A DNA stretch of 44,569 nucleotides from Syntrophomonas sp. DTU018 (GTDB taxonomy: Bacteria; Bacillota; Syntrophomonadia; Syntrophomonadales; Syntrophomonadaceae): the NCBI GenBank assembly GCA_001513155.1, contig LFSR01000008.1, positions 1-44,569 on the forward strand, in the 5' to 3' direction. Below are positions 7,733 to 17,252 of this stretch, in pieces. How positions within the stretch are numbered: the first letter of the stretch is position 1; each line of letters starts with the position of its first letter. The notes under the pieces were generated by a model that worked only from the letters and a program-made list of their open reading frames with translations, searched no databases and was not told where the DNA came from. The translations under genes and the position numbers were made by a program.

Positions 7733-8746
7733 TCAGCATATGCGCGGTACATGTTCCCCTTCCAGAGCAGCCAAAATGCGCTCGGTTCCCAGAGCAGTTT
7801 TAATCAACACCATGCCCTGAGGCTGGCTGACCACCTTGCCTATATCAGCCGCATTCTGACCAACGGGGAGCTTGTGCAGAACCTCCAACACCTGCTGGCT
7901 TACCTGGGGTGCACAAATAATCACCATTTTACCTTCATTGGCCATGTACAGGGGATCCATGCCCAGCATTTCACAAGCTCCGCGGACCGCATCTAAAACA
8001 GGAATCTTTTGTTCATCTATATACATCCCCAGGCGAGACTGAGCCGCCAGTTCGTTTAAGACTGTAGCCAGACCGCCCCGGGTGGGATCACGCATACAGT
8101 GGATTTGTTCGCCAAAAGGCTGCAAGGCCTTACCGATTTCATGCAAGGGTGCACAGTCGCTTACCACCGGAGTTCGGAAACGGAGTCCTTCCCTCTGGGC
8201 CAGAATAGTCAAACCGTGATCTCCCATGGTCCCGCTTACCAGAATCCGATCCCCCGGCTTAATGCGTCCGGGCCGGTAATCAATACCCGGAGGAATAACT
8301 CCGATACCGGTAGTATTGATAAACACCTGGTCGGCACTGCCTCTTTCCACCACCTTGGTATCGCCGGTCACCAGCTTTACTCCTGCCTGTTGAGCAGTAC
8401 GGGCCATAGACTTTACAATCTCCCCCAGGCTGTCCAGGGAAAAGCCTTCCTCCAGAATAAAAGCGGTGGACAGGTATAGGGGCCTGGCCCCGCAGGCTAC
8501 CAGGTCATTGACCGTGCCGCTGACAGCCAGCTTGCCGATATCTCCCCCTGGAAAAAACAAGGGAGAAATCACAAAGCTGTCCGTACTGATAACTGCTTTC
8601 CCCGGCGGCAGATCCAATACTGCCCCGTCATTTAATTCCCATAGCCCTTCGCCTTCGGCAAAGGCGCGGACAAAGTATTCTTCGATCAAACGCTGGCTTA
8701 ACAAGCCGCCGCTGCCGTGAGCCATTATAATCTGCGATGGTTTCAT
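7733..8746 (-). CDS. hypE: Hydrogenase maturation protein HypE (carbamoyl dehydratase)
   Basis: This 337-residue protein converts the thiocarbamoyl group made by HypF into thiocyanate on its C-terminal cysteine, giving the CN ligands of the [NiFe] site. The protein ends in VPRIC, the hallmark HypE terminus with the reactive cysteine, and begins with AHGSGG, the PurM/SelD-like nucleotide-binding start. The ATG at 8746 overlaps the hypD stop (ATGA), so longer readings starting inside hypD are rejected. It is the last gene of the hydrogenase/hyp operon. The C-terminal motif excludes selenophosphate synthetase, which shares the fold. Confidence 0.96.
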   Translation of the reverse strand: MKPSQIIMAHGSGGLLSQRLIEEYFVRAFAEGEGLWELNDGAVLDLPPGKAVISTDSFVISPLFFPGGDIGKLAVSGTVNDLVACGARPLYLSTAFILEEGFSLDSLGEIVKSMARTAQQAGVKLVTGDTKVVERGSADQVFINTTGIGVIPPGIDYRPGRIKPGDRILVSGTMGDHGLTILAQREGLRFRTPVVSDCAPLHEIGKALQPFGEQIHCMRDPTRGGLATVLNELAAQSRLGMYIDEQKIPVLDAVRGACEMLGMDPLYMANEGKMVIICAPQVSQQVLEVLHKLPVGQNAADIGKVVSQPQGMVLIKTALGTERILAALEGEHVPRIC

Positions 8747-9816
8747 ACTTCTGCGCTCCTTAGTGGTTGATAACGATAGAAGGCTGCACATGCTCCCTCT
8801 TGGGAGACCATACATGGTCCCACAGGCTGAGTGGGAGTACATGCTTTCCCAAATAAGGGACATTGATCCGGATTCAGCTTACCGCTTAAAATTGCTCCAC
8901 ATGAACATCCTGGTATCTCGTATCTCTGCTGGGGCTTGATCTGAAATCTCCGCCGGGCATTATAGTCTGCATATTGAGGCCGCAAGTCAAGCCCGCTGGC
9001 AGGAATAATCCCCAATCCCCGCCAGGCTGCATCTACCGGTGTGAACACCTGGTCCAGCACCTGCCGGGCAGCAGGATTACCTTGAGCCCGCACCACCCGC
9101 CGGTATTGCAATTCTGCCCTGGCTGTACCGGTTTTCAGCTGTCGTACCAGCATTCCGATTCCTTCCAAAATATCCTCGGCTTCAAAACCGGTCACAACCA
9201 TGGGTTTATGATAGCGAGCCGCCAGCTTTTCAAAGGGCTCCAGGCCCAAGACAATCGACACATGTCCGGGGCATATCAAGCCATCCACCTGCACCTCCGG
9301 ATCGGAGAAAATCGCCTCCAAAGCCGGGGGAATTATTTTATGCACAGAATAAACGGACAGGTTTTTCAGCCCTAACTGGTGAGCTCGCTGCACCGTCACA
9401 GCTACAGCCGGAGCCGTAGTTTCAAAGCCTATGCCTAAAAAAACCACCTGCCGTTCTGGTCTTTGGCGGGCAATTTCCAGGGTCTCAAGAGGAGAATAGA
9501 CCACCCTTACATCTGCACCCCGGCTGCGGGCTTCCTGGAGGCTGCCATGACTGCCCGGGACTCTCAGCATATCCCCGAAAGTAACCAGGGTAATATCTTC
9601 CTGCTCGGCCAGATCAATAACGGCATCCAGATCCCCTTGTGAAGTTACACAAACAGGACAGCCCGGACCTGATAAAAGACGGATGTTGGGGGGCAGAACA
9701 CCGCGAATACCGCTCCTGGCAATAGCCATGGTATGAGTCCCGCATACTTCCATTAAGCTGCACCGAATGGTTTCCGCTTTGATTAGTTCCAGTAATTGCT
9801 GCACAACACTATCCAT
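8743..9816 (-). CDS. hypD: Hydrogenase maturation protein HypD
   Basis: HypD is the iron-sulfur scaffold on which, with HypC, the Fe(CN)2CO group is assembled. The 357 residues show the family blocks MEVCGTHTMAIARSGI, LSGPGCPVCVT and GFETTAPA, and a cysteine-rich C-terminus (PGCSCGAILSG, DQCPLFGKAC, VGPCMVSQEGACAAFYRY) providing the [4Fe-4S] ligands. The length is normal for the family. It overlaps hypC by 8 bases at its start and hypE at its end, so translation is probably coupled through hypC-hypD-hypE. Confidence 0.96.
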   Translation of the reverse strand: MDSVVQQLLELIKAETIRCSLMEVCGTHTMAIARSGIRGVLPPNIRLLSGPGCPVCVTSQGDLDAVIDLAEQEDITLVTFGDMLRVPGSHGSLQEARSRGADVRVVYSPLETLEIARQRPERQVVFLGIGFETTAPAVAVTVQRAHQLGLKNLSVYSVHKIIPPALEAIFSDPEVQVDGLICPGHVSIVLGLEPFEKLAARYHKPMVVTGFEAEDILEGIGMLVRQLKTGTARAELQYRRVVRAQGNPAARQVLDQVFTPVDAAWRGLGIIPASGLDLRPQYADYNARRRFQIKPQQRYEIPGCSCGAILSGKLNPDQCPLFGKACTPTQPVGPCMVSQEGACAAFYRYQPLRSAEV

Positions 9817-10039
9817 CTTGTCTTAACTCCTTAAGTTCTTCCAGAAGCTGTCTGGTCTCCCGGGCTATTTCTCTATCAATAAGCTCCATGGCAAAACCGG
9901 CATGAATCAAAACATAATCTCCGACCTTGACATCCGGCAGCAAAGCCACGCTGATTTGCACCTGGTTGCCGTCCACATCGGCTACTGCTCCCCAATCCGG
10001 CTGTATTTCCACTATCTGTCCCGGTACACCTAAGCACAT
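9809..10039 (-). CDS. hypC: Hydrogenase assembly chaperone HypC/HupF
   Basis: This 76-residue protein begins MCLGVPGQIVEI, the HypC signature; the cysteine after the initiator Met binds iron and contacts HypD and the hydrogenase large subunit precursor. It overlaps hypF by 10 bases and hypD by 8. Only one hypC-type gene is visible, so it presumably serves as the chaperone for the large subunit encoded in the same operon. Confidence 0.95.
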   Translation of the reverse strand: MCLGVPGQIVEIQPDWGAVADVDGNQVQISVALLPDVKVGDYVLIHAGFAMELIDREIARETRQLLEELKELRQDG

Positions 10040-12309
10040 TTTTCTGTCACCTCGCTTGCGATCACGGCTTGGCCAAGGGAAATACCCCCATCACCAGCAG
10101 GAACCTGTTGATGGTAAAATACCTCAAATCCCTGGCCTCCAAGGGCAGATATGATGCCCCTCAGCAATATCTGGTTATGGAAAACTCCCCCGCTCAAGAC
10201 CACCTGGTTTAAGCCGGTATCTTCCCGAACCTTCATCAAGGTTTCTGTAAACATAGCTATCAGGGTCTGATGAAACTTTCCGGAAATTACGGGCAGGGGA
10301 ACATTGTCCTTATACCTGTCCCGCATCAATTCCGGCCACATGGGGCCGGTATCCATATTATACATCCCCTTCTCAACAGTGATCCTATATGGATAGCCCT
10401 CCATGATCCCCGGCTGAGCCAAAGCTTCCAATTGCATAGCTGCCTGGGCTTCATAGCTGTTCCATGAACAGACTCCTAATGCTGCGCTAACTGCATCAAA
10501 TAATCGTCCGCAGGAGGAAGTATAAAGCCAATTACGGCTATGATTGATTTGCTGAATAATGATCTCCTGTTCATCCCAGGAAAGATCGGGCAAATGTTTT
10601 TGGGCTAGTTTCCAGCCCTTTTCACCCATTACAGAATACAGGTAAATCAGAGCCATCCGTACCGGTTTGCGGCTGTTCTGGTCTCCTCCCGGAAAGGGAA
10701 GATAGGTCAGGTGGGCGAGACGCTGGAACTGCCGGTAATCACCCCGCAGTATCTCTCCGCCCCAGATAGCCTGATCCGTACCCCAGCCTGCCCCATCACA
10801 AATCAGTCCCAGAACTTCCTCACCTAGCCCGTTGTCGGCCATGGCCGCCGCCAGGTGGGCATGGTGATGCTGGACTTCTATCTGCCTGTATTGAGTCTGC
10901 TGGCGCCCCCACCGGCTTACCTGGTAGTCGGGATGCATGTCCAAAGCTATGGTAACCGGTTCCACGTCCAGCATGCGCTTAAACCTTTCCAGACCTACCT
11001 GGAAACGCTGGTAATTGCCGAACTGGGTCATATCTCCCCAGGGCTGGCTCAGATAAGCATCCCCTTTGCGGGTCAGGCAGAAAGTATTTTTCAAATCCCC
11101 TCCCACGCCCAATACCGGGTCAGTGTTGATGGGAATGGGAATTCCCCGAGGTACAAATCCCCGTGCCCGGCGGATAAAATGAGGGCTCCCTTCCGGACAT
11201 ACTGACATAACCGAATCATCACAGGGATTTACTATCTCCCGGTTGTGCACCAGGAAGTAATCAGCCACATCCTTTAACTGATCCAAAGCTTCCCGGTTAT
11301 CGGTGATAAGAGGTTCATCGCTGATATTGGCACTGGTCATGACCAGCACCTTGATCTGGGCATCAAACAGCAGGGTGTGCAGGGGCGTGTAGGGCAGCAT
11401 TACTCCCAATGTATCCAGACCTGGATGAACCACCGAACCGGCCAGTTCTTCATTAAACTTGCTGCGCATGACCACAATAGGAGCAGAAGGTGATGTCAGC
11501 CAGGCTTCTTCATATTGGTCTATAAAACAATATTCATGAGCCGTTGCCAGGTCCTTCACCATGACGGCAAAAGGCTTGGCATCCCGGCGCTTGCGGCGTC
11601 TCAATTCAGCCACCGCTTCAGCATTGGTTGCATCCACGGCCAAATGGAAGGCCCCCAAACCCTTAACGGCTACGATTTTGCCTTCCAAAAGCAATTGATG
11701 GATATCATAATCCACCGACTGCCCTTTACGGTCCAGCAGTTGCACCTGGGGTCCGCAAACCGGGCAGGCATTGGGCTGGGCATGGAAACGCCTGTTTCTG
11801 GGATCGTCGTATTCAGACTGGCAGGAGGGACACATAGGAAAGGAAGCCATAGAAGTGCGATCCCTGTCATAGGGTACATCACGTATTATGGTATAACGGG
11901 GCCCACAGTTGGTACAGTTAATAAAGGGATATTTATAACGGCGGTCCTTTTCATCAAACAATTCCCGCAGGCAATCCTGGCAGATAGCCACATCAGGGGA
12001 GATCATCACCAACTGTTCCTGCTCCCGGGCACTTTGGCGAATTATAAATTCACTATAACCAACTTCCGGAATGATTTCCGTACTGATCTCACGTATTACC
12101 GCCAGTGGAGGCGGGTGCTGTTTAATCTGACGGATAAAAGAGGCAATGGACTCAGGGCGGCCTTCCGCTTCAATAATCAAGCCCTTTGAGGAATTCTGTA
12201 CCCAACCGGTAATGTGCTCCTGTTCAGCTAGACGATATATAAAGGGGCGAAACCCCACCCCCTGTACTATTCCATTAACTCGAATCCGAGCGGCCTGTCG
12301 TTTATGCAT
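10030..12309 (-). CDS. hypF: Carbamoyltransferase HypF
   Basis: HypF uses carbamoyl phosphate and ATP to carbamoylate the HypE C-terminal cysteine. The 759 residues show the usual order: acylphosphatase domain (VNGIVQGVGFRPFIYRLA, residues 11-28), two zinc-finger repeats (CQDCLRELFDEKDRRYKYPFINCTNCGPRYT and CPSCQSEY...CPVCG), a YrdC-like domain (KGLGAFHLAVDATN), and a Kae1-like C-terminal domain with HHHAH and SGGVFHN. Length is normal. It starts 41 bases after hypB and overlaps hypC. Confidence 0.96.
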   Translation of the reverse strand: MHKRQAARIRVNGIVQGVGFRPFIYRLAEQEHITGWVQNSSKGLIIEAEGRPESIASFIRQIKQHPPPLAVIREISTEIIPEVGYSEFIIRQSAREQEQLVMISPDVAICQDCLRELFDEKDRRYKYPFINCTNCGPRYTIIRDVPYDRDRTSMASFPMCPSCQSEYDDPRNRRFHAQPNACPVCGPQVQLLDRKGQSVDYDIHQLLLEGKIVAVKGLGAFHLAVDATNAEAVAELRRRKRRDAKPFAVMVKDLATAHEYCFIDQYEEAWLTSPSAPIVVMRSKFNEELAGSVVHPGLDTLGVMLPYTPLHTLLFDAQIKVLVMTSANISDEPLITDNREALDQLKDVADYFLVHNREIVNPCDDSVMSVCPEGSPHFIRRARGFVPRGIPIPINTDPVLGVGGDLKNTFCLTRKGDAYLSQPWGDMTQFGNYQRFQVGLERFKRMLDVEPVTIALDMHPDYQVSRWGRQQTQYRQIEVQHHHAHLAAAMADNGLGEEVLGLICDGAGWGTDQAIWGGEILRGDYRQFQRLAHLTYLPFPGGDQNSRKPVRMALIYLYSVMGEKGWKLAQKHLPDLSWDEQEIIIQQINHSRNWLYTSSCGRLFDAVSAALGVCSWNSYEAQAAMQLEALAQPGIMEGYPYRITVEKGMYNMDTGPMWPELMRDRYKDNVPLPVISGKFHQTLIAMFTETLMKVREDTGLNQVVLSGGVFHNQILLRGIISALGGQGFEVFYHQQVPAGDGGISLGQAVIASEVTEKCA

Positions 12310-12350
12310 ATGATTCCCTGCCTTCTAGCCGATATGAAAGAATAGCTATT

Positions 12351-13019
12351 CTACATGAGTTTGGTTCTTCCCTTGGCGTGTATTTGCTCTAACAGCCAAG
12401 AACTCCACTCTTCCAGGCCGTCTCCGTTTCTGGCGGAAACAAAAAAGATTTTGGTCTTAGGATTGATAAGGCCTATGTCCTTTTGCACCCTGGCCACGTC
12501 GAAATCAGTGAAGGGAAGCAGATCCATCTTGTTTACCAGTATCACATCAGCCCTTTGGAAAACCAAAGGGTATTTGGTTATCTTGTCATTACCTTCGGGA
12601 ACACTAATAACTACTGCCCGCAGATCTTCGCCCAGGTCAAATTCCGCCGGGCACACCAGATTGCCCACATTTTCAACTACTAATAGATCCGGATTATCCG
12701 CCAGCAGTTCCTGGCAAGCATGGCTGACCATACCGGCATCAAGATGACAGGTTCCCTCAGTATTTATTTGCACTACTTTAACGCCCTGCTGCTCAATGCG
12801 CTGGGCATCCTGATCCGTATAAAGATCACCTTCAATAACCGCAATCTTAATCTGGTCTTTTAATCTGGAAATAGTTTTTTCCAGAATGGTAGTCTTACCC
12901 GAGCCCGGTGAGCTCATCAGATTGATAACCAGTACGCCTTGATTGCTGAATATAGTCCGATTGTTATGAGCGATAAGCTCGTTGGCACCCAAAAGGCGGG
13001 TTTCCAGCTTGACCTTCAT
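12351..13019 (-). CDS. hypB: Nickel-insertion GTPase HypB
   Basis: HypB is the GTPase that helps HypA deliver nickel to the hydrogenase large subunit. The 222 residues show the P-loop SSPGSGKT, the metal-site block NTEGTCHLDAGM, VENVGNLVCPAEFDLGE, and NKMD for guanine recognition. The N-terminus lacks both the CxxCGC motif of E. coli HypB and the His-rich stretch of nickel-storing forms, so it appears to be the minimal GTPase type. It lies 3 bases after hypA and uses TAG as stop, which shows that TAG is an ordinary stop codon here. Confidence 0.95.
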   Translation of the reverse strand: MKVKLETRLLGANELIAHNNRTIFSNQGVLVINLMSSPGSGKTTILEKTISRLKDQIKIAVIEGDLYTDQDAQRIEQQGVKVVQINTEGTCHLDAGMVSHACQELLADNPDLLVVENVGNLVCPAEFDLGEDLRAVVISVPEGNDKITKYPLVFQRADVILVNKMDLLPFTDFDVARVQKDIGLINPKTKIFFVSARNGDGLEEWSSWLLEQIHAKGRTKLM

Positions 13020-13022
13020 AAG

Positions 13023-13367
13023 CTAGTCTCCCTCGTAATAGTCGATATACAATTCCTTGCCGCCCTCAACTTCAATATCAGTACTTCCGCAGGTGGGACA
13101 GACAAATTGAAAATAGTCATCCAGCTTATACTCCTGCTGGCAACTGTGGCATGTACATTGAGCATGTCGTTCCTCAATAATCAAACTGGCATCTGAGAAC
13201 ATGGTTCCCGGTTTAAGGGCTTCAAAGGCAAAAATAAGACTATCAGGAAGAGCCATGGTTAACTGACCGATTACCAGCTTGACCTTGTTTATCCGGTTAA
13301 TACCATGCTGGGCAGCATCTTGCTCCACAGTCTGCAAAACACTCTGCATCAAAGTCAGTTCATGCAT
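13023..13367 (-). CDS. hypA: Nickel metallochaperone HypA
   Basis: HypA binds nickel through its N-terminal MHE motif (His2), present here as MHELTLMQSVL, and zinc through two CxxC pairs, seen as CHSC and CPTC in the C-terminal half. The 114-residue length is typical. It is followed by hypB after 3 bases and ends at TAG. With HypB it should load nickel into the large subunit encoded upstream in the operon. Confidence 0.96.
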   Translation of the reverse strand: MHELTLMQSVLQTVEQDAAQHGINRINKVKLVIGQLTMALPDSLIFAFEALKPGTMFSDASLIIEERHAQCTCHSCQQEYKLDDYFQFVCPTCGSTDIEVEGGKELYIDYYEGD

Positions 13368-13419
13368 GTACTCTTCCTGACTCCTTAATAAAAGGCTATT
13401 TTAATTATCATCTAGCTGC

Positions 13420-13881
13420 TTAAGCTATACCTTTATTGATATCCTCCAGAATCAACTCCGCTGCTTTAGGTACAGCAGCAGCTACCGGCGGGCTCAGCTC
13501 AAGGCTTAACTTTACCGACTGGGGTTCAATACCGTACACCAGTATATCCGGGTTATACCCGAGCATGTTTGCCATCTGCACGGCTTCAATAAAATGAAGC
13601 TCGTGCAGTGACATTATCTGGTCTGACGGTTTTAAACCCAGTTCATGCAAAGGCGCCCGGTAAATAGCTCCCGGTTCGCCGCCGGCATGCATGGCATCCA
13701 CTACAATGAATGACGCATCAGCGGCAAAATACTCCAGCAGGTCATAGCTGTGGGTGCCGCCGTCTATCAGTTCAACATGGTCTGGTACACCCAGATCGCT
13801 CAGATAGTTTATTACATGCACCCCGACCCCATCATCCTGCATGAGTAAGTTTCCAATTCCAATTACCTTGACAGGTTTCAA
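13420..13881 (-). CDS. Hydrogenase maturation endopeptidase (HyaD/HybD family)
   Basis: This 153-residue protease should cut the C-terminal extension of the hydrogenase large subunit after nickel insertion. Family features are GIGNLLMQDDGVGVHVI with the first metal-binding acidic residue, VDAMHAGG with the second, and SLHELHF with the metal-binding histidine. The matching substrate site is visible in the large subunit, DPCLACAIH followed by VMTPDKK. The start is a TTG at 13881 behind AGGGGGG. It lies 18 bases after the cytochrome b gene. Confidence 0.93.
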   Translation of the reverse strand: MKPVKVIGIGNLLMQDDGVGVHVINYLSDLGVPDHVELIDGGTHSYDLLEYFAADASFIVVDAMHAGGEPGAIYRAPLHELGLKPSDQIMSLHELHFIEAVQMANMLGYNPDILVYGIEPQSVKLSLELSPPVAAAVPKAAELILEDINKGIA

Positions 13882-13899
13882 TCATAACCCCCCTGGGGA

Positions 13900-14532
13900 T
13901 TAAGCACTCTCGTCCGTGCTGTGTTCGCCATGAAAACCTTTCGGTATCTTGCCGGTGAACATTGATTTTAATACCGGGATACCTTCAGATATATCCAAAT
14001 ATACATGGGCCAGAATGGTCAGGACGAACAGCCAGGTTACGATCAAGTGTACCATGCGAATGGCGATATCTCCCCCCAGGTAGTCCCCCAGGTTCGCCCA
14101 GAAAGCTACTTGGGGTTTGTAGAGGATGAAGCCTGTGATTATTTGGATTATCGCCATGACCAGCCATCCGGTATACATAGCTTTCTGGCCGGGATTGTAC
14201 TTGCCGTAATAAGGATGGCTGTCCGACATGAACAGGTAATACTTCATCATGCTGGGCAGATTAGGGATATCTGTCTTGGGGTTAAAGACGATATTTTTGG
14301 CATCCTTGGCAGCAATCGCATAATATACCCGCAAAACCACACCGAAGCAGAGTACATATGCCATTGCAAAGTGGACCATCCGCGCCCCGTCCATATTGCC
14401 GAACAGGCGGAAAGACTGGGGAGCATGAATATAGAAGCCGGTAAATATCAAGAGCATTATGGCTACCATATTTATCCAGTGAAAGATGCGAATCCAGACA
14501 GAATGCCTTTCTTCCATTAAAGTTACTTTCAC
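13900..14532 (-). CDS. [NiFe] hydrogenase cytochrome b subunit
   Basis: This 210-residue membrane protein has about four hydrophobic segments (near residues 18-36, 52-73, 120-138 and 162-182) with histidines in or next to them (RIFHWINM, HFAMAY, MVHLIVTW, HVYLDISEG) able to bind two b-type hemes. The HyaC/HupC-type subunit anchors the hydrogenase dimer and passes electrons between its iron-sulfur clusters and the quinone pool. It starts 13 bases after the large subunit stop, at a GTG behind AAGGGGGT. In a syntroph the flow could be quinol-driven H2 production or H2 uptake; the sequence does not decide this. Confidence 0.92.
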   Translation of the reverse strand: MKVTLMEERHSVWIRIFHWINMVAIMLLIFTGFYIHAPQSFRLFGNMDGARMVHFAMAYVLCFGVVLRVYYAIAAKDAKNIVFNPKTDIPNLPSMMKYYLFMSDSHPYYGKYNPGQKAMYTGWLVMAIIQIITGFILYKPQVAFWANLGDYLGGDIAIRMVHLIVTWLFVLTILAHVYLDISEGIPVLKSMFTGKIPKGFHGEHSTDESA

Positions 14533-14545
14533 CCCGGCACCCCCT

Positions 14546-15988
14546 TTAACCGACCTGGCATCTACTGATGGTCTTCTTATCAGGAGTCATAACGTGTATA
14601 GCACAGGCCAGACAGGGGTCAAAGGAACGGATAACCCGTACCACTTCAATGGGATTATTAGGATCCGCCACGGGAGTTCCTATTAAGGCTTGCTCCATGG
14701 GACCCATTTGATCCTGGTCATCCCGCGGGGACAGGTTCCAAGTAGTGGGTACTATGGCATTGTAAATAGCAGTACGCTGGTGTTCGATACGATTCCAGTG
14801 ACCCAGAGCACCGCGTGGAGCCTCAGTTAAACCTACACCCTGGGCAGAACTCGGTATCTTATGAGGAGTACATACCGGTTGCCCGATTTCCAATTGCTGT
14901 ACCCATTCCGCCAAATTCTTGGCAACCAAAGAGCATTCCAGAGCCCGGGCCAAATGACGGCCCAGTACGGAGAAGGCTTTCTCGCCCAAGGAAGTGATGG
15001 TCTCGTCACCCATCACATACATACGGGCCAGAGGACCTACTTCCATAGGTGCACCATTATAGCGAGGTGCTTTAATAAACGAATAAGCATTTTTCTTGGC
15101 AGGGTTGGGTTTAACCACTGCTTCAGTGGGTTTCTTTCCGCCGGTGTCGTCTTCATACCAGGAATACTTAACTGCTTCATCAATTACTTCGATGTCTAAA
15201 TCAGCTAATTGACCATTCACATAGACCTTGGAGGGGAAGAGCTTATTCTTCTTTACATGATCCATGCCCTCTTCCAGCGGGAAAGCTCCGTAAGACAAGA
15301 AATTCATGCAGCCCCGGCCGATATCCCAGTAATCAGGATAGACTTCAGCCACAGCTTTAACGGTGGGGATGTATTCATTATCAATAAATGCCTGCAGTTC
15401 CTGTAATCTAAACAGGAACTCAGCAATCTTCTGGCTGTCAGGAACCTCAGAGACACCTCCAGGTACAATAGCCTGCTGGTGAGGCATTTTACCGCCCCAC
15501 AAAGCCACCATTTCATGGGCTTTGCGCCGCATCTGCAATGCTTTCAGGTAGGTGCCTACAACCTGCTGATTCACATCGTCCGGGAACCGGTAGTCACCCT
15601 CATAGCGAGGAGTAAAGGGCGGCATGTCCGGACCTTTAACATAATCCAGGGCAGCTAAATGGAAAAAGTGCAGAATATGGGACTGGATGTAATTGGATCC
15701 TAAGATCAGGTTGCGAATAATGCGCCCATTGGGAGGCGGTTCAATTCCAAAAGCGTTGTCCAAAGCCAGCGAACCCGCGCTAGCATGAGCTACCGGTCAA
15801 ACGCCGCAGATGCGCTGCATCAGTTGAGCGGCATCCCGCGGATCTCTCCCTTTCATTATTAATTCCAAGCCTCGGAACATCATGCCCATGGATTTGGCAT
15901 TGACTACCCTACCACCATCAACTTCCACTTCAACAGCTAGGTGTCCTTCGATTCTGGTTACGGGATCTATTATTATCGTCTGGGCCAT
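14546..15988 (-). CDS. [NiFe] hydrogenase large subunit with in-frame UGA (probable selenocysteine 64)
   Basis: The 480-residue catalytic subunit starts [17 protein letters not shown]. The N-terminal nickel motif reads RICGV-x-PVAHASAG, where x is codon 64, TGA (15797-15799), instead of the expected cysteine. The frame continues intact to the C-terminal motif DPCLACAIH followed by a VMTPDKK extension for the maturation protease. A SECIS-like hairpin sits right behind the TGA. In known NiFeSe enzymes selenocysteine replaces the first cysteine of the C-terminal motif; here that residue is cysteine and the changed position is the bridging cysteine of the N-terminal pair. Overall it is a group-1-like enzyme. 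The ATG overlaps the small-subunit stop by one base (TAATG). A nonsense mutation is the alternative reading. Confidence 0.93.
15765..15799 (-). promoter_or_regulatory. Candidate SECIS element of the hydrogenase large subunit
   Basis: After the TGA (15797-15799) and 12 unpaired bases the transcript can form GCUAGCG-CGGGUU-CGCUGGC (15765-15784), a 7-bp stem with one G-U pair. The loop starts 19 bases after the UGA and has G residues near its 5' side. Position and size fit bacterial SECIS rules. The loop begins with C rather than GG, so the match is weaker than that of the fdhA element. Confidence 0.6.
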
Positions 15989-17049
15989 TATTCGTCACCT
16001 TCTTTCTCATCTTGATTCTTTTTGGGCCCGATACGGCCTGTCATGATATTTCCAGCCAAATGACCTCCGATTCCCAGTACAGCTAAGCCTGCAAGTACAC
16101 CGCCAATCTGGTCTACAGTAGCAGTGATACCAGGAGCAACCGGCAGTTCCGGTAAGCGTTCATAGATCGGCCAGGCCGGGAACTGGGGTTCTGTACAGGC
16201 GATACAAACTCCTCCTGCTTTTACGCACCAATTGGTGCCGCCGTTCCACAGACGAGTAGTAGAATCACAATGAGCAAAGGGACCTTTGCAGCCCAATTCC
16301 AGCATGCAGCCCGGCTCACCAAAGTTCTTGGCAAAAATCGCATTGTCAAAGTACTGGCGACGCTGGCAGTTATCATGAATTATCTTGTCGAAGAACATGG
16401 TAGGACGTCCGAAAGCATCCAGTTCGGGCAGTTCGTTGTAAAGGATAACATGGGCTATGGTACCTACCATCCAATCAGGATGAGGCGGACAACCCGGTAC
16501 GTTTACGATAGGCACATTCTTAACTATGTCTTTGACAGGCTTGCAGTCCGTGGGATTAGGCGGTGTGGCCGGGAAGCCTCCAAAGGCAGAACAGGTACCG
16601 AAATTCAAAATGCCTGCTGCCTGGCTGCCCAGTTCCTGTACTGCTTTCAGGAAAGTCAGGTGATGTCCATTCCGCTCACCAATAATGCAATAGACCCCAT
16701 CATCGGCAACCGGGACAGCACCCTCTACAACCAGGAAAAACTTCTTGGGATTCTCGGCGGCAACCTTATACATTTCCTCAATGACAAGATTGCCTGCTCC
16801 TGCGGCTAGATTGGGATGATAGCGCAGGCTGATGACTTCCGTGATAACTTTTTCAATATCCGGATGAACAGTGTTTAAAATGGAGATAGAACAACCAGTG
16901 CAACTGCCTCCCTGTATCCATAATACCGGAGGCCCTCCGGCAGCAGCTGCTTCCTTAATAAAAGGTGCCAAGTACCCGGATAAGGATATAGCTGCGGCTG
17001 AGCCGGCACAGAGACGTAGAAAGTCACGCCGTGACAGCTTAGTTGGCAT
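15988..17049 (-). CDS. [NiFe] hydrogenase small subunit, Tat-exported and membrane-anchored
   Basis: This 353-residue subunit carries the iron-sulfur relay. The N-terminus SRRDFLRL (residues 6-13) followed by a hydrophobic stretch and AAAAGG is a Tat signal, so the folded dimer should be exported to the outer face of the membrane. Cluster ligands lie in [58 protein letters not shown] and [15 protein letters not shown]-terminal hydrophobic helix (about 315-340) then a charged tail form the membrane anchor typical of quinone-linked group 1 enzymes. It is first in the operon, preceded by GGGGGGAATGAGG, and its stop overlaps the large-subunit ATG. Confidence 0.95.
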   Translation of the reverse strand: MPTKLSRRDFLRLCAGSAAAISLSGYLAPFIKEAAAAGGPPVLWIQGGSCTGCSISILNTVHPDIEKVITEVISLRYHPNLAAGAGNLVIEEMYKVAAENPKKFFLVVEGAVPVADDGVYCIIGERNGHHLTFLKAVQELGSQAAGILNFGTCSAFGGFPATPPNPTDCKPVKDIVKNVPIVNVPGCPPHPDWMVGTIAHVILYNELPELDAFGRPTMFFDKIIHDNCQRRQYFDNAIFAKNFGEPGCMLELGCKGPFAHCDSTTRLWNGGTNWCVKAGGVCIACTEPQFPAWPIYERLPELPVAPGITATVDQIGGVLAGLAVLGIGGHLAGNIMTGRIGPKKNQDEKEGDE

Positions 17050-17200
17050 TTTTCCTCATTCCCCCCAACTTGTTTCAGTTTAAATGGGTAAATAATAGAT
17101 TGTTGTTAATCATCCACCTCCTGCCCGCATAATTCCCATATACCCACCAGGGCTATTGGTTGGCTAGCCTGTAGTCTTAACCATGCGATGTGCTCTGCAT

Positions 17201-17229
17201 AAAAAAAGCAAGGCACGATAAGCCTAGCT
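17201..17229 (-). terminator. Intrinsic terminator in the hydrogenase leader
   Basis: On the minus strand AGCTAGGC pairs with GCCTTGCT (one mismatch) around a 7-base loop and runs into seven T. It lies about 150 bases before the small-subunit gene and just after the conserved element at 17253-17288, suggesting attenuation of the hydrogenase operon. It is also over 400 bases past the cbiO stop, too far to be the natural end of that operon. Confidence 0.7.
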
Positions 17230-17252
17230 TGGCCAACTCACTTGGCGTGCGC

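Noticed and set aside
7733-8746. Selenophosphate synthetase (SelD) instead of HypE
   Set aside because: The fold is shared, but the C-terminal VPRIC and the position in the hyp operon are specific for HypE.
14546-14600. Classical NiFeSe hydrogenase with Sec in the C-terminal motif
   Set aside because: The C-terminal motif reads DPCLAC with cysteine codons; the only in-frame TGA is in the N-terminal motif.
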